31,004 nucleotides of DNA from Proteobacteria bacterium SG_bin5. Lineage in GTDB: Bacteria > Pseudomonadota > Alphaproteobacteria > Sphingomonadales > Sphingomonadaceae. How positions within the stretch are numbered: the stretch's first letter is position 1; every line of letters begins with the position of its first letter. Location of the stretch: NCBI GenBank assembly GCA_002083475.1, contig LWDI01000016.1, positions 1 to 31,004 on the forward strand. Direction: 5' to 3'. The notes under the pieces were generated by a model. The model did not search any database, was not told the origin of the DNA, and saw nothing but the letters and a program-made list of their open reading frames with translations. Made by a program: the position numbers and the translations under genes. This document shows positions 21,877 to 29,488 of the stretch, in pieces.

Positions 21877-23010
21877 ATGTTCAAAACCAGGCGAGTGATT
21901 GGAGTAACCCTGCTCGCCGCCGGGCTGATGTTCGGCGGCGTGGGCCAGGCGAACGCGCCCACGCGCGTGCAACCCACGGTGACGAGCGCCGCGCCCGCGC
22001 CCGACGCGCAACCGTCGGCGCAGACCGCGCAACCCGCGCCGGCGCCCGCCGCCGCGCAGCCGACCGACCCGCTGCTCGCGGTCGACGGCGGGCCGGCGGT
22101 GCCGATCGATCCCAAGATCGGCCAGCCGATCGACGGGCGTATCGGCACCCAGCCGCAGGTGACGCCGAACGGCGAATTCGCCGCCTGGATGCACAATGAT
22201 CTGCTGGTGCCGATCATCACGCTGATCTCGCTCTTCGTGTTGGGCCTCTTGCTCTACACGATGGTGCGCTATCGCCGCGCGGCGAACCCGGTCGCCTCGA
22301 AGACCTCGCACAACACCATGATCGAAGTGGTGTGGACGGTGGTGCCGATCCTCATCCTCGTGGTGATCGCGGTGCCCTCGATCGGGCTGCTCCAGGCGCA
22401 GTTCAAGCCCGCGCCCGCCAATGCCGTCACGCTGAAGGCGATCGGCAACCAATGGTATTGGAGCTATCAATATCCCGATCACGGCGGGTTCGAGATCACC
22501 TCGAACATGCTCAAGGAAAAGGGTGAAACCGCCGCCGGCGAGCGCGCGCGCACCGATGCCGACGGCCCCCGCCTGCTCGCGACCGACAATCGCGTCGTGC
22601 TGCCCACCAACACGCCGATCCGGCTGATCACCACCGCCAATGACGTGATCCACAGCTGGGCGATGCCCGCCTTCTGGGTGAAGCTCGACGCGGTGCCGGG
22701 CAAGCTCAACGAGACGAGCTTCACGATCGAGCGCCCGGGCGTCTATTTCGGCCAATGCTCGGAACTGTGCGGCGCGCGCCACGGCTATATGCCGATCACC
22801 GTCGTCGCGGTCGACCGCGCGACCTTCGATCGCTGGGTCGTCGCCAAGGGCGGCACGCTGCCGGGCACTCAGCCCGCCGCGGCCTCGAACGCCGCCGCCG
22901 CCGCGCCGCAGCCCGCCGCCGGCACCGCGCCGACCCCGGCGCCGATGCCCGCCACGACTTCGAACGAAACCGCGCCGGTGAACACCACCGCGCCCGCTGC
23001 GGAAAAATAA
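21877..23010 (+). CDS. ctaC: Cytochrome c oxidase subunit II
   Basis: Subunit II of the aa3-type oxidase accepts electrons from cytochrome c through the binuclear CuA centre. The 377-residue protein has a signal peptide (ending around GGVGQANA), a Pro/Ala/Gln-rich linker (about 30-70), two membrane helices (LLVPIITLISLFVLGLLLYT and VPILILVVIAVPSIGLLQ), the aromatic stretch GNQWYWSYQYPD and the CuA ligands: His in DVIHSWAMPAF and Cys, Glu, Cys, His and Met in QCSELCGARHGYMP. A long Ala/Pro-rich tail (about 325-377) has no heme c motif CxxCH, so this is a standard subunit II and not a caa3 type. ctaD follows 4 nt downstream. Confidence 0.96.
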   Translation: MFKTRRVIGVTLLAAGLMFGGVGQANAPTRVQPTVTSAAPAPDAQPSAQTAQPAPAPAAAQPTDPLLAVDGGPAVPIDPKIGQPIDGRIGTQPQVTPNGEFAAWMHNDLLVPIITLISLFVLGLLLYTMVRYRRAANPVASKTSHNTMIEVVWTVVPILILVVIAVPSIGLLQAQFKPAPANAVTLKAIGNQWYWSYQYPDHGGFEITSNMLKEKGETAAGERARTDADGPRLLATDNRVVLPTNTPIRLITTANDVIHSWAMPAFWVKLDAVPGKLNETSFTIERPGVYFGQCSELCGARHGYMPITVVAVDRATFDRWVVAKGGTLPGTQPAAASNAAAAAPQPAAGTAPTPAPMPATTSNETAPVNTTAPAAEK

Positions 23011-23014
23011 GCCC

Positions 23015-24697
23015 ATGACCGATACCGCTCTCAACCCGCTCGCCTTCCAGGCGCATGGCGACGATCACGCGCATCACCATGACGCGGATCACAAGCCGGC
23101 CTTTTTCCAGCGTTGGTTCATGTCGACCAACCATAAGGACATCGGCACGCTCTATTTGATCTTCGCGATCTTCGCCGGCGTGATCGGCGGCGCGATCTCG
23201 GGGCTGATGCGCGCCGAACTCGCGCATCCGGGCATCCAATATCTGCCGACCTGGGCGGCCTATCTGTTCGGCGGCACGCCGAGCTTCGATCAGGCGCTGC
23301 ACCTGTGGAACGTGCTGATCACCGCGCACGGGCTGATCATGGTGTTCTTCATGGTGATGCCCGCGATCATCGGCGGCTTCGGCAATTGGTTCGTGCCGAT
23401 CATGATCGGCGCGCCCGACATGGCGTTCCCGCGGATGAACAACATCAGCTTCTGGCTGCTCGTCCCCAGCTTCGCGCTGCTGCTCGCCTCGCCCTTCTTC
23501 GGCGGCGCGGGCACGGGTTGGACGGTCTATGCGCCGCTGTCGACCTATGGTTCGCAAGGGCCGGCGGTCGACATGGCGATCCTGTCGCTGCACTTGGCGG
23601 GCGCCTCGTCGATCCTGGGGGCGATCAACTTCATCACCACCATCTTCAACATGCGCGCGCCGGGGATGACGCTGCACAAGATGCCGCTGTTCGTCTGGTC
23701 GGTGCTGGTGACGGCGTTCCTGCTGCTGCTCTCGCTGCCGGTGCTGGCGGCCGCGATCACCATGTTGCTGACCGACCGTAATTTCGGCACGACCTTCTTC
23801 GATCCGGCGGGCGGCGGCGATCCGGTGCTCTATCAGCACCTGTTCTGGTTCTTCGGCCACCCCGAAGTGTACATCATGATCCTGCCGGGCTTCGGCATCG
23901 TCAGCCAGATCGTCAGCACTTTCTCGAAAAAGCCCGTGTTCGGCTATCTCGGCATGGCCTATGCCATGGTCGCGATCGGCGTGGTGGGCTTCATCGTGTG
24001 GGCGCACCATATGTTCACCACCGGCATGTCGGTGAACGTGAAGCTCTATTTCACCGCCGCCACGATGGTGATCGCGGTGCCGACCGGCATCAAGATCTTC
24101 TCGTGGATCGCGACGATGTGGGGCGGCTCGATCAGCTTCAAGACGCCGATGCTCTGGGCGATCGGCTTCATCTTCATGTTCACGGTCGGCGGCGTGACCG
24201 GCGTGGTGCTCGCCAACGGCGGCGTCGACGACAATCTGCACGACACTTATTACGTCGTCGCCCACTTCCACTACGTGCTGTCGCTGGGGGCGGTGTTCGC
24301 GTTGTTCGCCGCGATGTATTATTGGCTGCCCAAGATGTCGGGCCGGATGTACAACGAGTTCCTCGGCCAGCTGCACTTCTGGGTGTTCTTCGTCGGCGTG
24401 AACCTGCTGTTCTTCCCGATGCACTTCCTGGGGCTGCAGGGCATGCCGCGCCGCATCCCGGATTATAGCGATCAGTTCGCGACCTATAATCTGTGGGCGT
24501 CCTATGGCTATGCGATCATGGCCGCGAGTATGATCGTGTTCTTCGTGAACCTGTTCTACACTTTGTTCGCGGGGAAGAAGGCCGAGGGCAATCCCTGGGG
24601 CGAAGGCGCGACCACGCTCGAATGGACGCTTTCGAGCCCGCCGCCCTTCCACCAGTTCGAAACGCTCCCCGTCATCGAAGACGCGAAGCACCATTGA
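23015..24697 (+). CDS. ctaD: Cytochrome c oxidase subunit I
   Basis: Subunit I holds heme a and the heme a3-CuB oxygen-reducing centre and pumps protons. The 560-residue protein has twelve hydrophobic helices. Diagnostic motifs are FGHPEVYIMILPGFG (CuB His, cross-linked Tyr and the E-type K-channel region), WAHHMFTTG (two CuB His ligands) and DTYYVVAHFHYVLS (His ligands of a3 and a). The N-terminus has a His/Asp-rich stretch (HGDDHAHHHDADH) before the first conserved segment WFMSTNHKDIGTLY. Length and motifs fit an A-type heme-copper oxidase. Confidence 0.98.
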   Translation: MTDTALNPLAFQAHGDDHAHHHDADHKPAFFQRWFMSTNHKDIGTLYLIFAIFAGVIGGAISGLMRAELAHPGIQYLPTWAAYLFGGTPSFDQALHLWNVLITAHGLIMVFFMVMPAIIGGFGNWFVPIMIGAPDMAFPRMNNISFWLLVPSFALLLASPFFGGAGTGWTVYAPLSTYGSQGPAVDMAILSLHLAGASSILGAINFITTIFNMRAPGMTLHKMPLFVWSVLVTAFLLLLSLPVLAAAITMLLTDRNFGTTFFDPAGGGDPVLYQHLFWFFGHPEVYIMILPGFGIVSQIVSTFSKKPVFGYLGMAYAMVAIGVVGFIVWAHHMFTTGMSVNVKLYFTAATMVIAVPTGIKIFSWIATMWGGSISFKTPMLWAIGFIFMFTVGGVTGVVLANGGVDDNLHDTYYVVAHFHYVLSLGAVFALFAAMYYWLPKMSGRMYNEFLGQLHFWVFFVGVNLLFFPMHFLGLQGMPRRIPDYSDQFATYNLWASYGYAIMAASMIVFFVNLFYTLFAGKKAEGNPWGEGATTLEWTLSSPPPFHQFETLPVIEDAKHH

Positions 24698-24707
24698 TCC
24701 ATGCGCG

Positions 24708-24735
24708 CCCTCCCCTGCCCGAACGCGGGGGAGGG
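24708..24735 (+). terminator. GC-rich hairpin after ctaD
   Basis: CCCTCCCC (24708-24715) pairs with GGGGAGGG (24728-24735) across a 12-nt loop. It lies 10 nt after the ctaD stop. No T-run follows, so it may reduce readthrough or protect the 3' end of the ctaCD message rather than end transcription fully. Confidence 0.45.
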
Positions 24736-24736
24736 A

Positions 24737-24781
24737 CGCCTGGCAGCGGCGGGATGGCCCCGCCGCCGCCGCTGCCAGGCG
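24737..24781 (+). promoter_or_regulatory. Strong 16-bp hairpin at the ctaB start
   Basis: CGCCTGGCAGCGGCGG (24737-24752) pairs perfectly with CCGCCGCTGCCAGGCG (24766-24781), ending 3 nt before the first possible ctaB start. In RNA it would hide any ribosome-binding site for ATG 24785. It may hold CtaB synthesis below that of the oxidase subunits, or it may be a repeat that displaced the original leader. The pairing is seen directly; its effect is inference. Confidence 0.6.
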
Positions 24782-24784
24782 TAG

Positions 24785-25717
24785 ATGCAGTTGAAACCGA
24801 TCCCGATGACCAGCGTAACCCTTGCCACCCCCGTCCCCGCCGATTGGCGCGATTTCGTCGCGCTCACCAAGCCGCGGGTGATGACCTTGGTGGTGTTCAC
24901 CGGCCTCGCCGGGATGCTCGCCGCCCCGGCGCGGCTCGATCCCGTGCTGGCGTTCACCGCGATCCTGTGCATCGCGCTCGGCGCGGGCGCCGCAGGCGCG
25001 CTCAACCAATGGTATGAGGCCGATCTCGACGCCAAGATGAAGCGCACCCGCGCGCGCCCGCTCCCCGCCGGCTGCATGACGCGCGAGGCGGCGCTGCACT
25101 TCGGCGTCGGCCTTTCGGCCTTTTCGGTGCTGCTGATGGGCGTCGCGCTCAATTGGCTCGCTGCGGCGATCCTCGCGGGATCGATCCTGTTCTACGTGCT
25201 GATCTACACGGTGTGGCTCAAGCGCCGCACGCCGCAGAATATCGTGATCGGCGGCGCGGCGGGCGCCTTTCCGCCGCTGATCGGCTGGGCGGCGGCGACG
25301 GGCTCGGTCGCGCCGCTGCCGCTGCTGCTGTTCGCGCTGATCTTCCTGTGGACCCCGCCGCATTTCTGGGCGCTCGCGCTGTTCGTCGAGACCGATTATG
25401 CCGCCGCCGGGGTGCCGATGCTGCCGGTCGTCGCGGGTGAGCGCGAAACGCGGCGCCAGGTCGGGCTCTATACGCTCCCCATGGCGGCGAGCGCGCTGCT
25501 CCCTTGGGCGCTGGGGATGACGGGGGCGATCTATGGCGCGGTGGCGCTCGCGGGCACCGCCTGGTTCGGCTATCTGGCCTTGCGCGTCGCGACCCGCCTG
25601 CGCGCCGGGGCCGACGACAAGATGCGCCCCGAAAAGCGGCTGTTCGCTTTTTCGATCGTCTATCTCTTCCTGCTGTTCGGCGCGCTCGTCGTCGACAAGC
25701 TGGTGGCGGGCGCATGA
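24785..25717 (+). CDS. ctaB: Protoheme IX farnesyltransferase (heme O synthase)
   Basis: CtaB converts heme B to heme O, the precursor of heme A for the oxidase. The 310-residue membrane protein of the UbiA superfamily has LTKPRVMTLVVFTG at the first helix, the Asp-rich motif NQWYEADLDAKMKRTRARPL, YTVWLKRRTPQNIVIGG, and the second Asp region ETDYAAAGVPMLPVVAGE. The start is uncertain: ATG 24785 gives MQLKPIPM, and ATG 24806 gives MTSVTLATP. The first lies only 3 nt after a strong hairpin and has no free ribosome-binding site, so 24806 is a real alternative. Its stop overlaps the start of the next small gene by 4 nt. Confidence 0.95.
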   Translation: MQLKPIPMTSVTLATPVPADWRDFVALTKPRVMTLVVFTGLAGMLAAPARLDPVLAFTAILCIALGAGAAGALNQWYEADLDAKMKRTRARPLPAGCMTREAALHFGVGLSAFSVLLMGVALNWLAAAILAGSILFYVLIYTVWLKRRTPQNIVIGGAAGAFPPLIGWAAATGSVAPLPLLLFALIFLWTPPHFWALALFVETDYAAAGVPMLPVVAGERETRRQVGLYTLPMAASALLPWALGMTGAIYGAVALAGTAWFGYLALRVATRLRAGADDKMRPEKRLFAFSIVYLFLLFGALVVDKLVAGA

Positions 25718-25851
25718 GCGAAACTCCCGAAGAGCTGATCCGCCGCCGCCAGCGCGACCGCGCACGGGTGATGGGCCTGGTGCTCGGCGCCTTCGCGATC
25801 CTGATTTTCCTGATCGCGATCGCCAAGATCAAGGCGGGGATGGGCCGATGA
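25714..25851 (+). CDS. Small single-helix protein, CoxF-like
   Basis: The 45-residue product has a charged N-terminus (MSETPEELIRRRQRDRAR) and one membrane helix (VMGLVLGAFAILIFLIAIAK). It overlaps ctaB and ctaG by 4 nt each (ATGA at both ends), so it is translated as part of the run. Similar short proteins named CoxF occur between ctaB and ctaG in several Alphaproteobacteria, with the same Arg-rich start and single helix. Their role in oxidase assembly is not settled. It is small enough to be missed by gene callers that extend it upstream to another start. Confidence 0.8.
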   Translation: MSETPEELIRRRQRDRARVMGLVLGAFAILIFLIAIAKIKAGMGR

Positions 25852-26384
25852 TCGACCGCAAGCTGCGCACCGCGCTGCTCGCCGGGCTCGGGGTCTGCGG
25901 GATGACTGGCCTCGGCTATGCGAGCGTGCCGCTCTATCGCATCTTCTGCGAGGCGACCGGGCTCAACGGCACCACCAACCGCGCGAAGGCGGCGCCGGGC
26001 GCGGTCGCCGCCACGATGCGCGTCGATTTCGACGCCAACGTCAACCCCAAGCTCCCGTGGAAATTCGCGCCCGAGCAACGATCGATGACGGTGCGGCTCG
26101 GCGAGCGCAACATGGCCTTTTTCACCGCCACCAACACCAGCGATCACGAGATCACCGGCGCGGCGAGCTATAACGTCACCCCCGATCAATCGGGCCGTTA
26201 TTTCAGCAAGATCCAGTGTTTCTGCTTCACCCAGCAGACGCTGAAACCGCATGAGACGGTGCGGATGCCGGTGATCTTCTTCGTCGACCCCGCGATGCTG
26301 AAGGACAGCGACGCGACCGACGTGCGCGCGATCACACTGAGCTATACTTTCTATCCCGTGGATTCCGCCAAGGCCAAGAGCTAA
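25848..26384 (+). CDS. ctaG: Cytochrome c oxidase assembly factor CtaG/Cox11
   Basis: CtaG (Cox11) delivers copper to the CuB site of subunit I. The 178-residue protein has one N-terminal membrane helix (TALLAGLGVCGMTGLGYASV), the conserved PLYRIFCEATGLNGTT with a first Cys, and the periplasmic domain with the copper motif KIQCFCFTQQTLKPHE. The C-terminus has ITLSYTFYPVDS, as usual. ATG 25848 overlaps the preceding small gene by 4 nt. It is the Cox11-type protein and not the unrelated Bacillus CtaG. Confidence 0.96.
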   Translation: MIDRKLRTALLAGLGVCGMTGLGYASVPLYRIFCEATGLNGTTNRAKAAPGAVAATMRVDFDANVNPKLPWKFAPEQRSMTVRLGERNMAFFTATNTSDHEITGAASYNVTPDQSGRYFSKIQCFCFTQQTLKPHETVRMPVIFFVDPAMLKDSDATDVRAITLSYTFYPVDSAKAKS

Positions 26385-26416
26385 AGCGCGATCAGGGACC
26401 AATTGGGGACAAGCGA

Positions 26417-27280
26417 ATGGCAGGCGCCAAGAACCACGATTTTCACATTCTACCACCCAGCTTCTGGCCGTTCATGGGATCGATGGCGGCGGGGCTGATG
26501 GCGGTCGGCGGCATCATGTGGATGCACAAGGCGGCCAGCGGCCCGGCGGTGTTCGGCGTCGGGCTGATGGGCGTGCTCGCCACCATGTTCCTATGGTGGG
26601 GCGACGTGATCCGCGAGGCGCATCGCGGCGATCACACGCCGGTGGTGCAGCTCCACCTGCGCTATGGCATGATCCTGTTCATCGCTTCCGAAGTGATGTT
26701 CTTCTTGGGCTGGTTCTGGGCCTATTTCGATTTCTCGCTCTTCCCCGCGCCGGTCGAATGGGTGGCCGATGCCGCCCAGCGCGTGCCCGAGACGGTGAAG
26801 AACATCGCCGGCACCTGGCCGCCCAAGGGGCTCGAGGTGATCGACGCCTTCGGCTTCCCGCTGCTCAACACGGTGATCCTGCTGCTCTCGGGCACCACCG
26901 TCACCTGGGCGCACCACGCGCTGATCCATGGCGACCGCGAGGGCACCAAGCGCGGGCTGTGGGTGACGATCCTGCTCGGCCTGCTGTTCAGCAGCATCCA
27001 GGCCTATGAATATGCCGAGGCGCCCTTCCCCTTCGCGGGGATCAACTATGGCGCGAGCTTCTTCATGGCGACCGGCTTCCACGGTTTCCACGTGATCATC
27101 GGCACGATCTTCCTGATCGTGTGCCTGGCGCGCGTTTACGCCGGCCATTTCACCCCGCGCCAGCATTTCGGCTTCGAAGCGGCGGCTTGGTATTGGCATT
27201 TCGTCGACGTGGTGTGGCTGTTCCTGTTCGTCTCCATCTATGTGTGGGGCGGCTGGGGCGCGCCGGTACACGCGGGCTGA
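26417..27280 (+). CDS. ctaE: Cytochrome c oxidase subunit III
   Basis: Subunit III stabilises the oxidase and keeps the proton path active. The 287-residue protein has seven hydrophobic helices and typical motifs: FHILPPSFWPFMGSMAA at the N-terminus, LRYGMILFIASEVMFFLGWFWAYF (with the conserved Glu), HALIHGDREG and the C-terminal WYWHFVDVVWLFLFVSIYVWG. A 32-nt gap separates it from ctaG, with GGGGACAAGCG just before the start. Confidence 0.97.
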   Translation: MAGAKNHDFHILPPSFWPFMGSMAAGLMAVGGIMWMHKAASGPAVFGVGLMGVLATMFLWWGDVIREAHRGDHTPVVQLHLRYGMILFIASEVMFFLGWFWAYFDFSLFPAPVEWVADAAQRVPETVKNIAGTWPPKGLEVIDAFGFPLLNTVILLLSGTTVTWAHHALIHGDREGTKRGLWVTILLGLLFSSIQAYEYAEAPFPFAGINYGASFFMATGFHGFHVIIGTIFLIVCLARVYAGHFTPRQHFGFEAAAWYWHFVDVVWLFLFVSIYVWGGWGAPVHAG

Positions 27281-27306
27281 CACGCGCGCGGTCGCGACCG
27301 AAGGAT

Positions 27307-27336
27307 CGGCCGGCTCGAAAGGGCCGGCCGTTCGTT
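27307..27336 (+). terminator. Rho-independent-like terminator after ctaE
   Basis: CGGCCGGC (27307-27314) pairs with GCCGGCCG (27323-27330) over the loop TCGAAAGG, followed by TTCGTTTA. This is a strong 8-bp GC stem with an imperfect T-rich tail, 27 nt after the subunit III stop. It would separate the oxidase genes from surf1, at least partly. Confidence 0.6.
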
Positions 27337-27360
27337 TATGCGCGGCAGTGAGCGCGCCGC

Positions 27361-27438
27361 GTCGCCCCGGCGAAAACTGGGGCCTCGTGGGGGCGGCGCG
27401 AACCAGGGGCTCGAAGCCCCGGCTTTCGCTGGGGCGAC
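27361..27438. repeat. GTCGCCCC-family inverted repeat (copy c)
   Basis: Left arm 27361-27386 (GTCGCCCCGGCGAAAACTGG and on to CCTC) pairs imperfectly with right arm 27413-27438 (GAAGCCCCGGCTTTCGCTGG and on to CGAC). Same family as 14886-14969 and 20162-20243. It lies between ctaE and surf1. Confidence 0.8.
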
Positions 27439-27460
27439 ATGCCCGCGATAGGGACAGGAA

Positions 27461-28102
27461 GTGAGCGAGCCTTTGACGACAGCCCGGCGCCTGCCGATTC
27501 TCCCCACCCTCATCGTCCTCGCCGCCGTGGCGACGATGATCGCGCTCGGCGTTTGGCAGCTCGAGCGCCGCGCGCAGAAGGAGGCGCTGATCGCGCGCTA
27601 CCGGGCCAACCAGGCGCTGCCCGTGATCACCTTCCCCCGCCCGCCAGTCGACGACGCCCTGCTCTTCCGCCGCACCAGCGGCTTTTGCCTGCGCGTGACC
27701 GGCTGGCGGACCGAGGGCGCGGGCGCCGCCGGCTATCGCCACATCGCCGACTGCGCGACCGGCGCCGAGGGGCCGGGCTTCGCGATCGATATGGGCGCGG
27801 CGCCCGATCCGCGCTTCCAGCCGAAATGGAACGGCGGGCCGGTGCGCGGCTGGATCGTGCCCGAACGTGACGGTCGCTCCTGGCTCGCCGCGCTTTTCGC
27901 CCCCCCGCAACGCCGCCAGCCGATGATCGTGAGCGACACCCCAGCCCCCGGGCTCGGCGCCCCCAAACGCCCTGATCCCGCTAGCCTGCCCAACAATCAC
28001 CTGGCCTATGCCGTGCAATGGTTCCTGTTCGCCGCGAGCGCGCTGGTGATCTACGCGCTCGCGCTGCGCCAGCGCTGGCGCAAACCGGCCGATCCGAAGT
28101 AA
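27461..28102 (+). CDS. SURF1 family cytochrome oxidase assembly protein
   Basis: Surf1 helps insert heme A into subunit I. The 213-residue protein has the family layout: an N-terminal membrane helix (ILPTLIVLAAVATMIALGVWQL) running into WQLERRAQKEALIARY, a periplasmic domain with RVTGWRTEG and FAIDMGAA, and a C-terminal membrane helix after LPNNHLAYAVQWFLFAASAL, the conserved NNHxxYAxQWF motif. Compared with the family the periplasmic domain is compact. The start used is GTG 27461 with GGGA upstream; TTG 27473 is possible. It starts in the palindrome region after ctaE and is followed by thrC after 9 nt. Confidence 0.92.
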   Translation: MSEPLTTARRLPILPTLIVLAAVATMIALGVWQLERRAQKEALIARYRANQALPVITFPRPPVDDALLFRRTSGFCLRVTGWRTEGAGAAGYRHIADCATGAEGPGFAIDMGAAPDPRFQPKWNGGPVRGWIVPERDGRSWLAALFAPPQRRQPMIVSDTPAPGLGAPKRPDPASLPNNHLAYAVQWFLFAASALVIYALALRQRWRKPADPK

Positions 28103-28111
28103 GCGGGGGCG

Positions 28112-29488
28112 ATGCGCTATGTCAGCACGCGTGGGGACGCGCCCGCGCTCGATTTCCGCGAGGCGACGCTCGCCGGCCTCGCCCGCGACGGCGGGCTCTA
28201 CGTCCCCGCCGAATGGCCGCGCCTGACCCGGGGCGAGATCGCCGCGCTCGCCGGGCTCGATTACCCCGCCACCGCCGCGCGGCTGCTCGCGCGCTTTTCG
28301 GGCGGCGTGCTCGACGAAGACGCGCTCCAGCCGATCGCGCGCGCGGCCTATGCCCGTTTCGCCCATGCCGCCGTCACCCCGCTCGTCCAACTCGACGCGC
28401 GCCACTGGCTGCTCGAATTGTTCCACGGGCCGACGCTCGCCTTCAAGGACGTGGCGCTGCAATTGCTCGGGCTGTTGTTCGAGCGGTTCCTGGGGGCCGA
28501 CCAAGCCCCGCTCACCGTGATCGGCGCGACCAGCGGCGACACCGGATCGGCGGCGATCGACGCGCTCGCCGGGCGCGCGGGGATCGAGATTTTCATGCTC
28601 CACCCGCAAGGCCGGGTGAGCGACGTGCAGCGCCGCCAGATGACGACGGTGCTCGCCCCCAATGTCCATAATATCGCGATCGACGGCAGTTTCGATGATG
28701 CCCAGGCTCTGGTGAAGGCGATGTTCGCCGCGCCCGCGCTCGCCGATCTGCGGCTGGGGGCGGTGAATTCGATCAACTGGGCGCGGCTGGCGGCGCAAAT
28801 CGTCTATTATTTCCACGCCGCCGTCCGCCTGGGCGCGCCCGAGCGCCCAGTCGCCTTTTCGGTGCCGACGGGCAATTTCGGGGACGTGTTCGCGGGCTAT
28901 GTCGCCGCATGCATGGGGCTGCCGGTCGCGCGGCTGATCGTCGCGACCAACGTCAACGATATTCTCCACCGCGCGCTATCGCAGGGCGATTATTCGGTCG
29001 GCACGGTCACGCCCACCGCCGCGCCCTCGATGGACATTCAGGTGTCGAGCAATTTCGAGCGGCTGTTGTTCGACATGAACGGTCGCGACGGCGCGCGCAC
29101 GGCGGCGCAGATGGCGCAGTTCGCCGCGACTCGTCGCCTCGCGCTCCCCCCGGCCCCGCCGCTCTTCGCGAGCGCGCGGATCGATGCCGACGACATGGCG
29201 CTCGCGATGCGCTGGGCGCAGGACGCGGCGGGGCAATTGATCGACCCGCATGGCGCGATCGGGCTCGCCGCCGCGCGCGCCGCCGATCTGCGGCGCGACG
29301 TGCCGGTGGTGACGCTTGCCACCGCGCATCCCGCCAAATTCCGCGACGCGGTCGAACGCGCGACCGGGGTGCGCCCGCCGCTGCCGGCGCGGGTCGGCGA
29401 TTTGTTCGCGCGCGCCGAACGCTGCGCGTCGCTCCCGGCGACGCTCGACGCGGTGATCGCCTATGTCCGCGAGCACGCGGCGCGATGA
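28112..29488 (+). CDS. thrC: Threonine synthase
   Basis: ThrC converts O-phosphohomoserine to threonine with PLP. The 458-residue enzyme matches the longer bacterial/fungal class. Lys112 in GPTLAFKDVAL is the PLP lysine, and GATSGDTGSAAIDAL is the phosphate-binding element. Further motifs are SDVQRRQMTT, SINWARLAAQIVYYF, SVPTGNFGDVFAGY and SSNFERLLFD. The start follows GGGGGCG at 28104-28110. Its stop overlaps the methyltransferase start by 4 nt (ATGA). Placement of thrC directly after surf1 fits other Sphingomonadales as I recall. Confidence 0.97.
   Translation: MRYVSTRGDAPALDFREATLAGLARDGGLYVPAEWPRLTRGEIAALAGLDYPATAARLLARFSGGVLDEDALQPIARAAYARFAHAAVTPLVQLDARHWLLELFHGPTLAFKDVALQLLGLLFERFLGADQAPLTVIGATSGDTGSAAIDALAGRAGIEIFMLHPQGRVSDVQRRQMTTVLAPNVHNIAIDGSFDDAQALVKAMFAAPALADLRLGAVNSINWARLAAQIVYYFHAAVRLGAPERPVAFSVPTGNFGDVFAGYVAACMGLPVARLIVATNVNDILHRALSQGDYSVGTVTPTAAPSMDIQVSSNFERLLFDMNGRDGARTAAQMAQFAATRRLALPPAPPLFASARIDADDMALAMRWAQDAAGQLIDPHGAIGLAAARAADLRRDVPVVTLATAHPAKFRDAVERATGVRPPLPARVGDLFARAERCASLPATLDAVIAYVREHAAR

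Noticed and set aside
22796..25765. Open frame of nearly 1000 codons on the minus strand opposite ctaD and ctaB
   Set aside because: Composition (Arg/His/Glu/Gln-rich) mirrors the codon bias of the oxidase genes on the other strand; it spans several gene boundaries and has no domain.
26591..28969. Open frame of about 790 codons on the minus strand opposite ctaE, surf1 and thrC
   Set aside because: Same shadow pattern; it runs through repeats and gene junctions without any feature of a real protein.
28909..29484. N-terminal extension of the methyltransferase frame through thrC
   Set aside because: It overlaps thrC in another frame, is Arg/Ala-rich without motifs, and the ATG at 29485 gives the conserved product.
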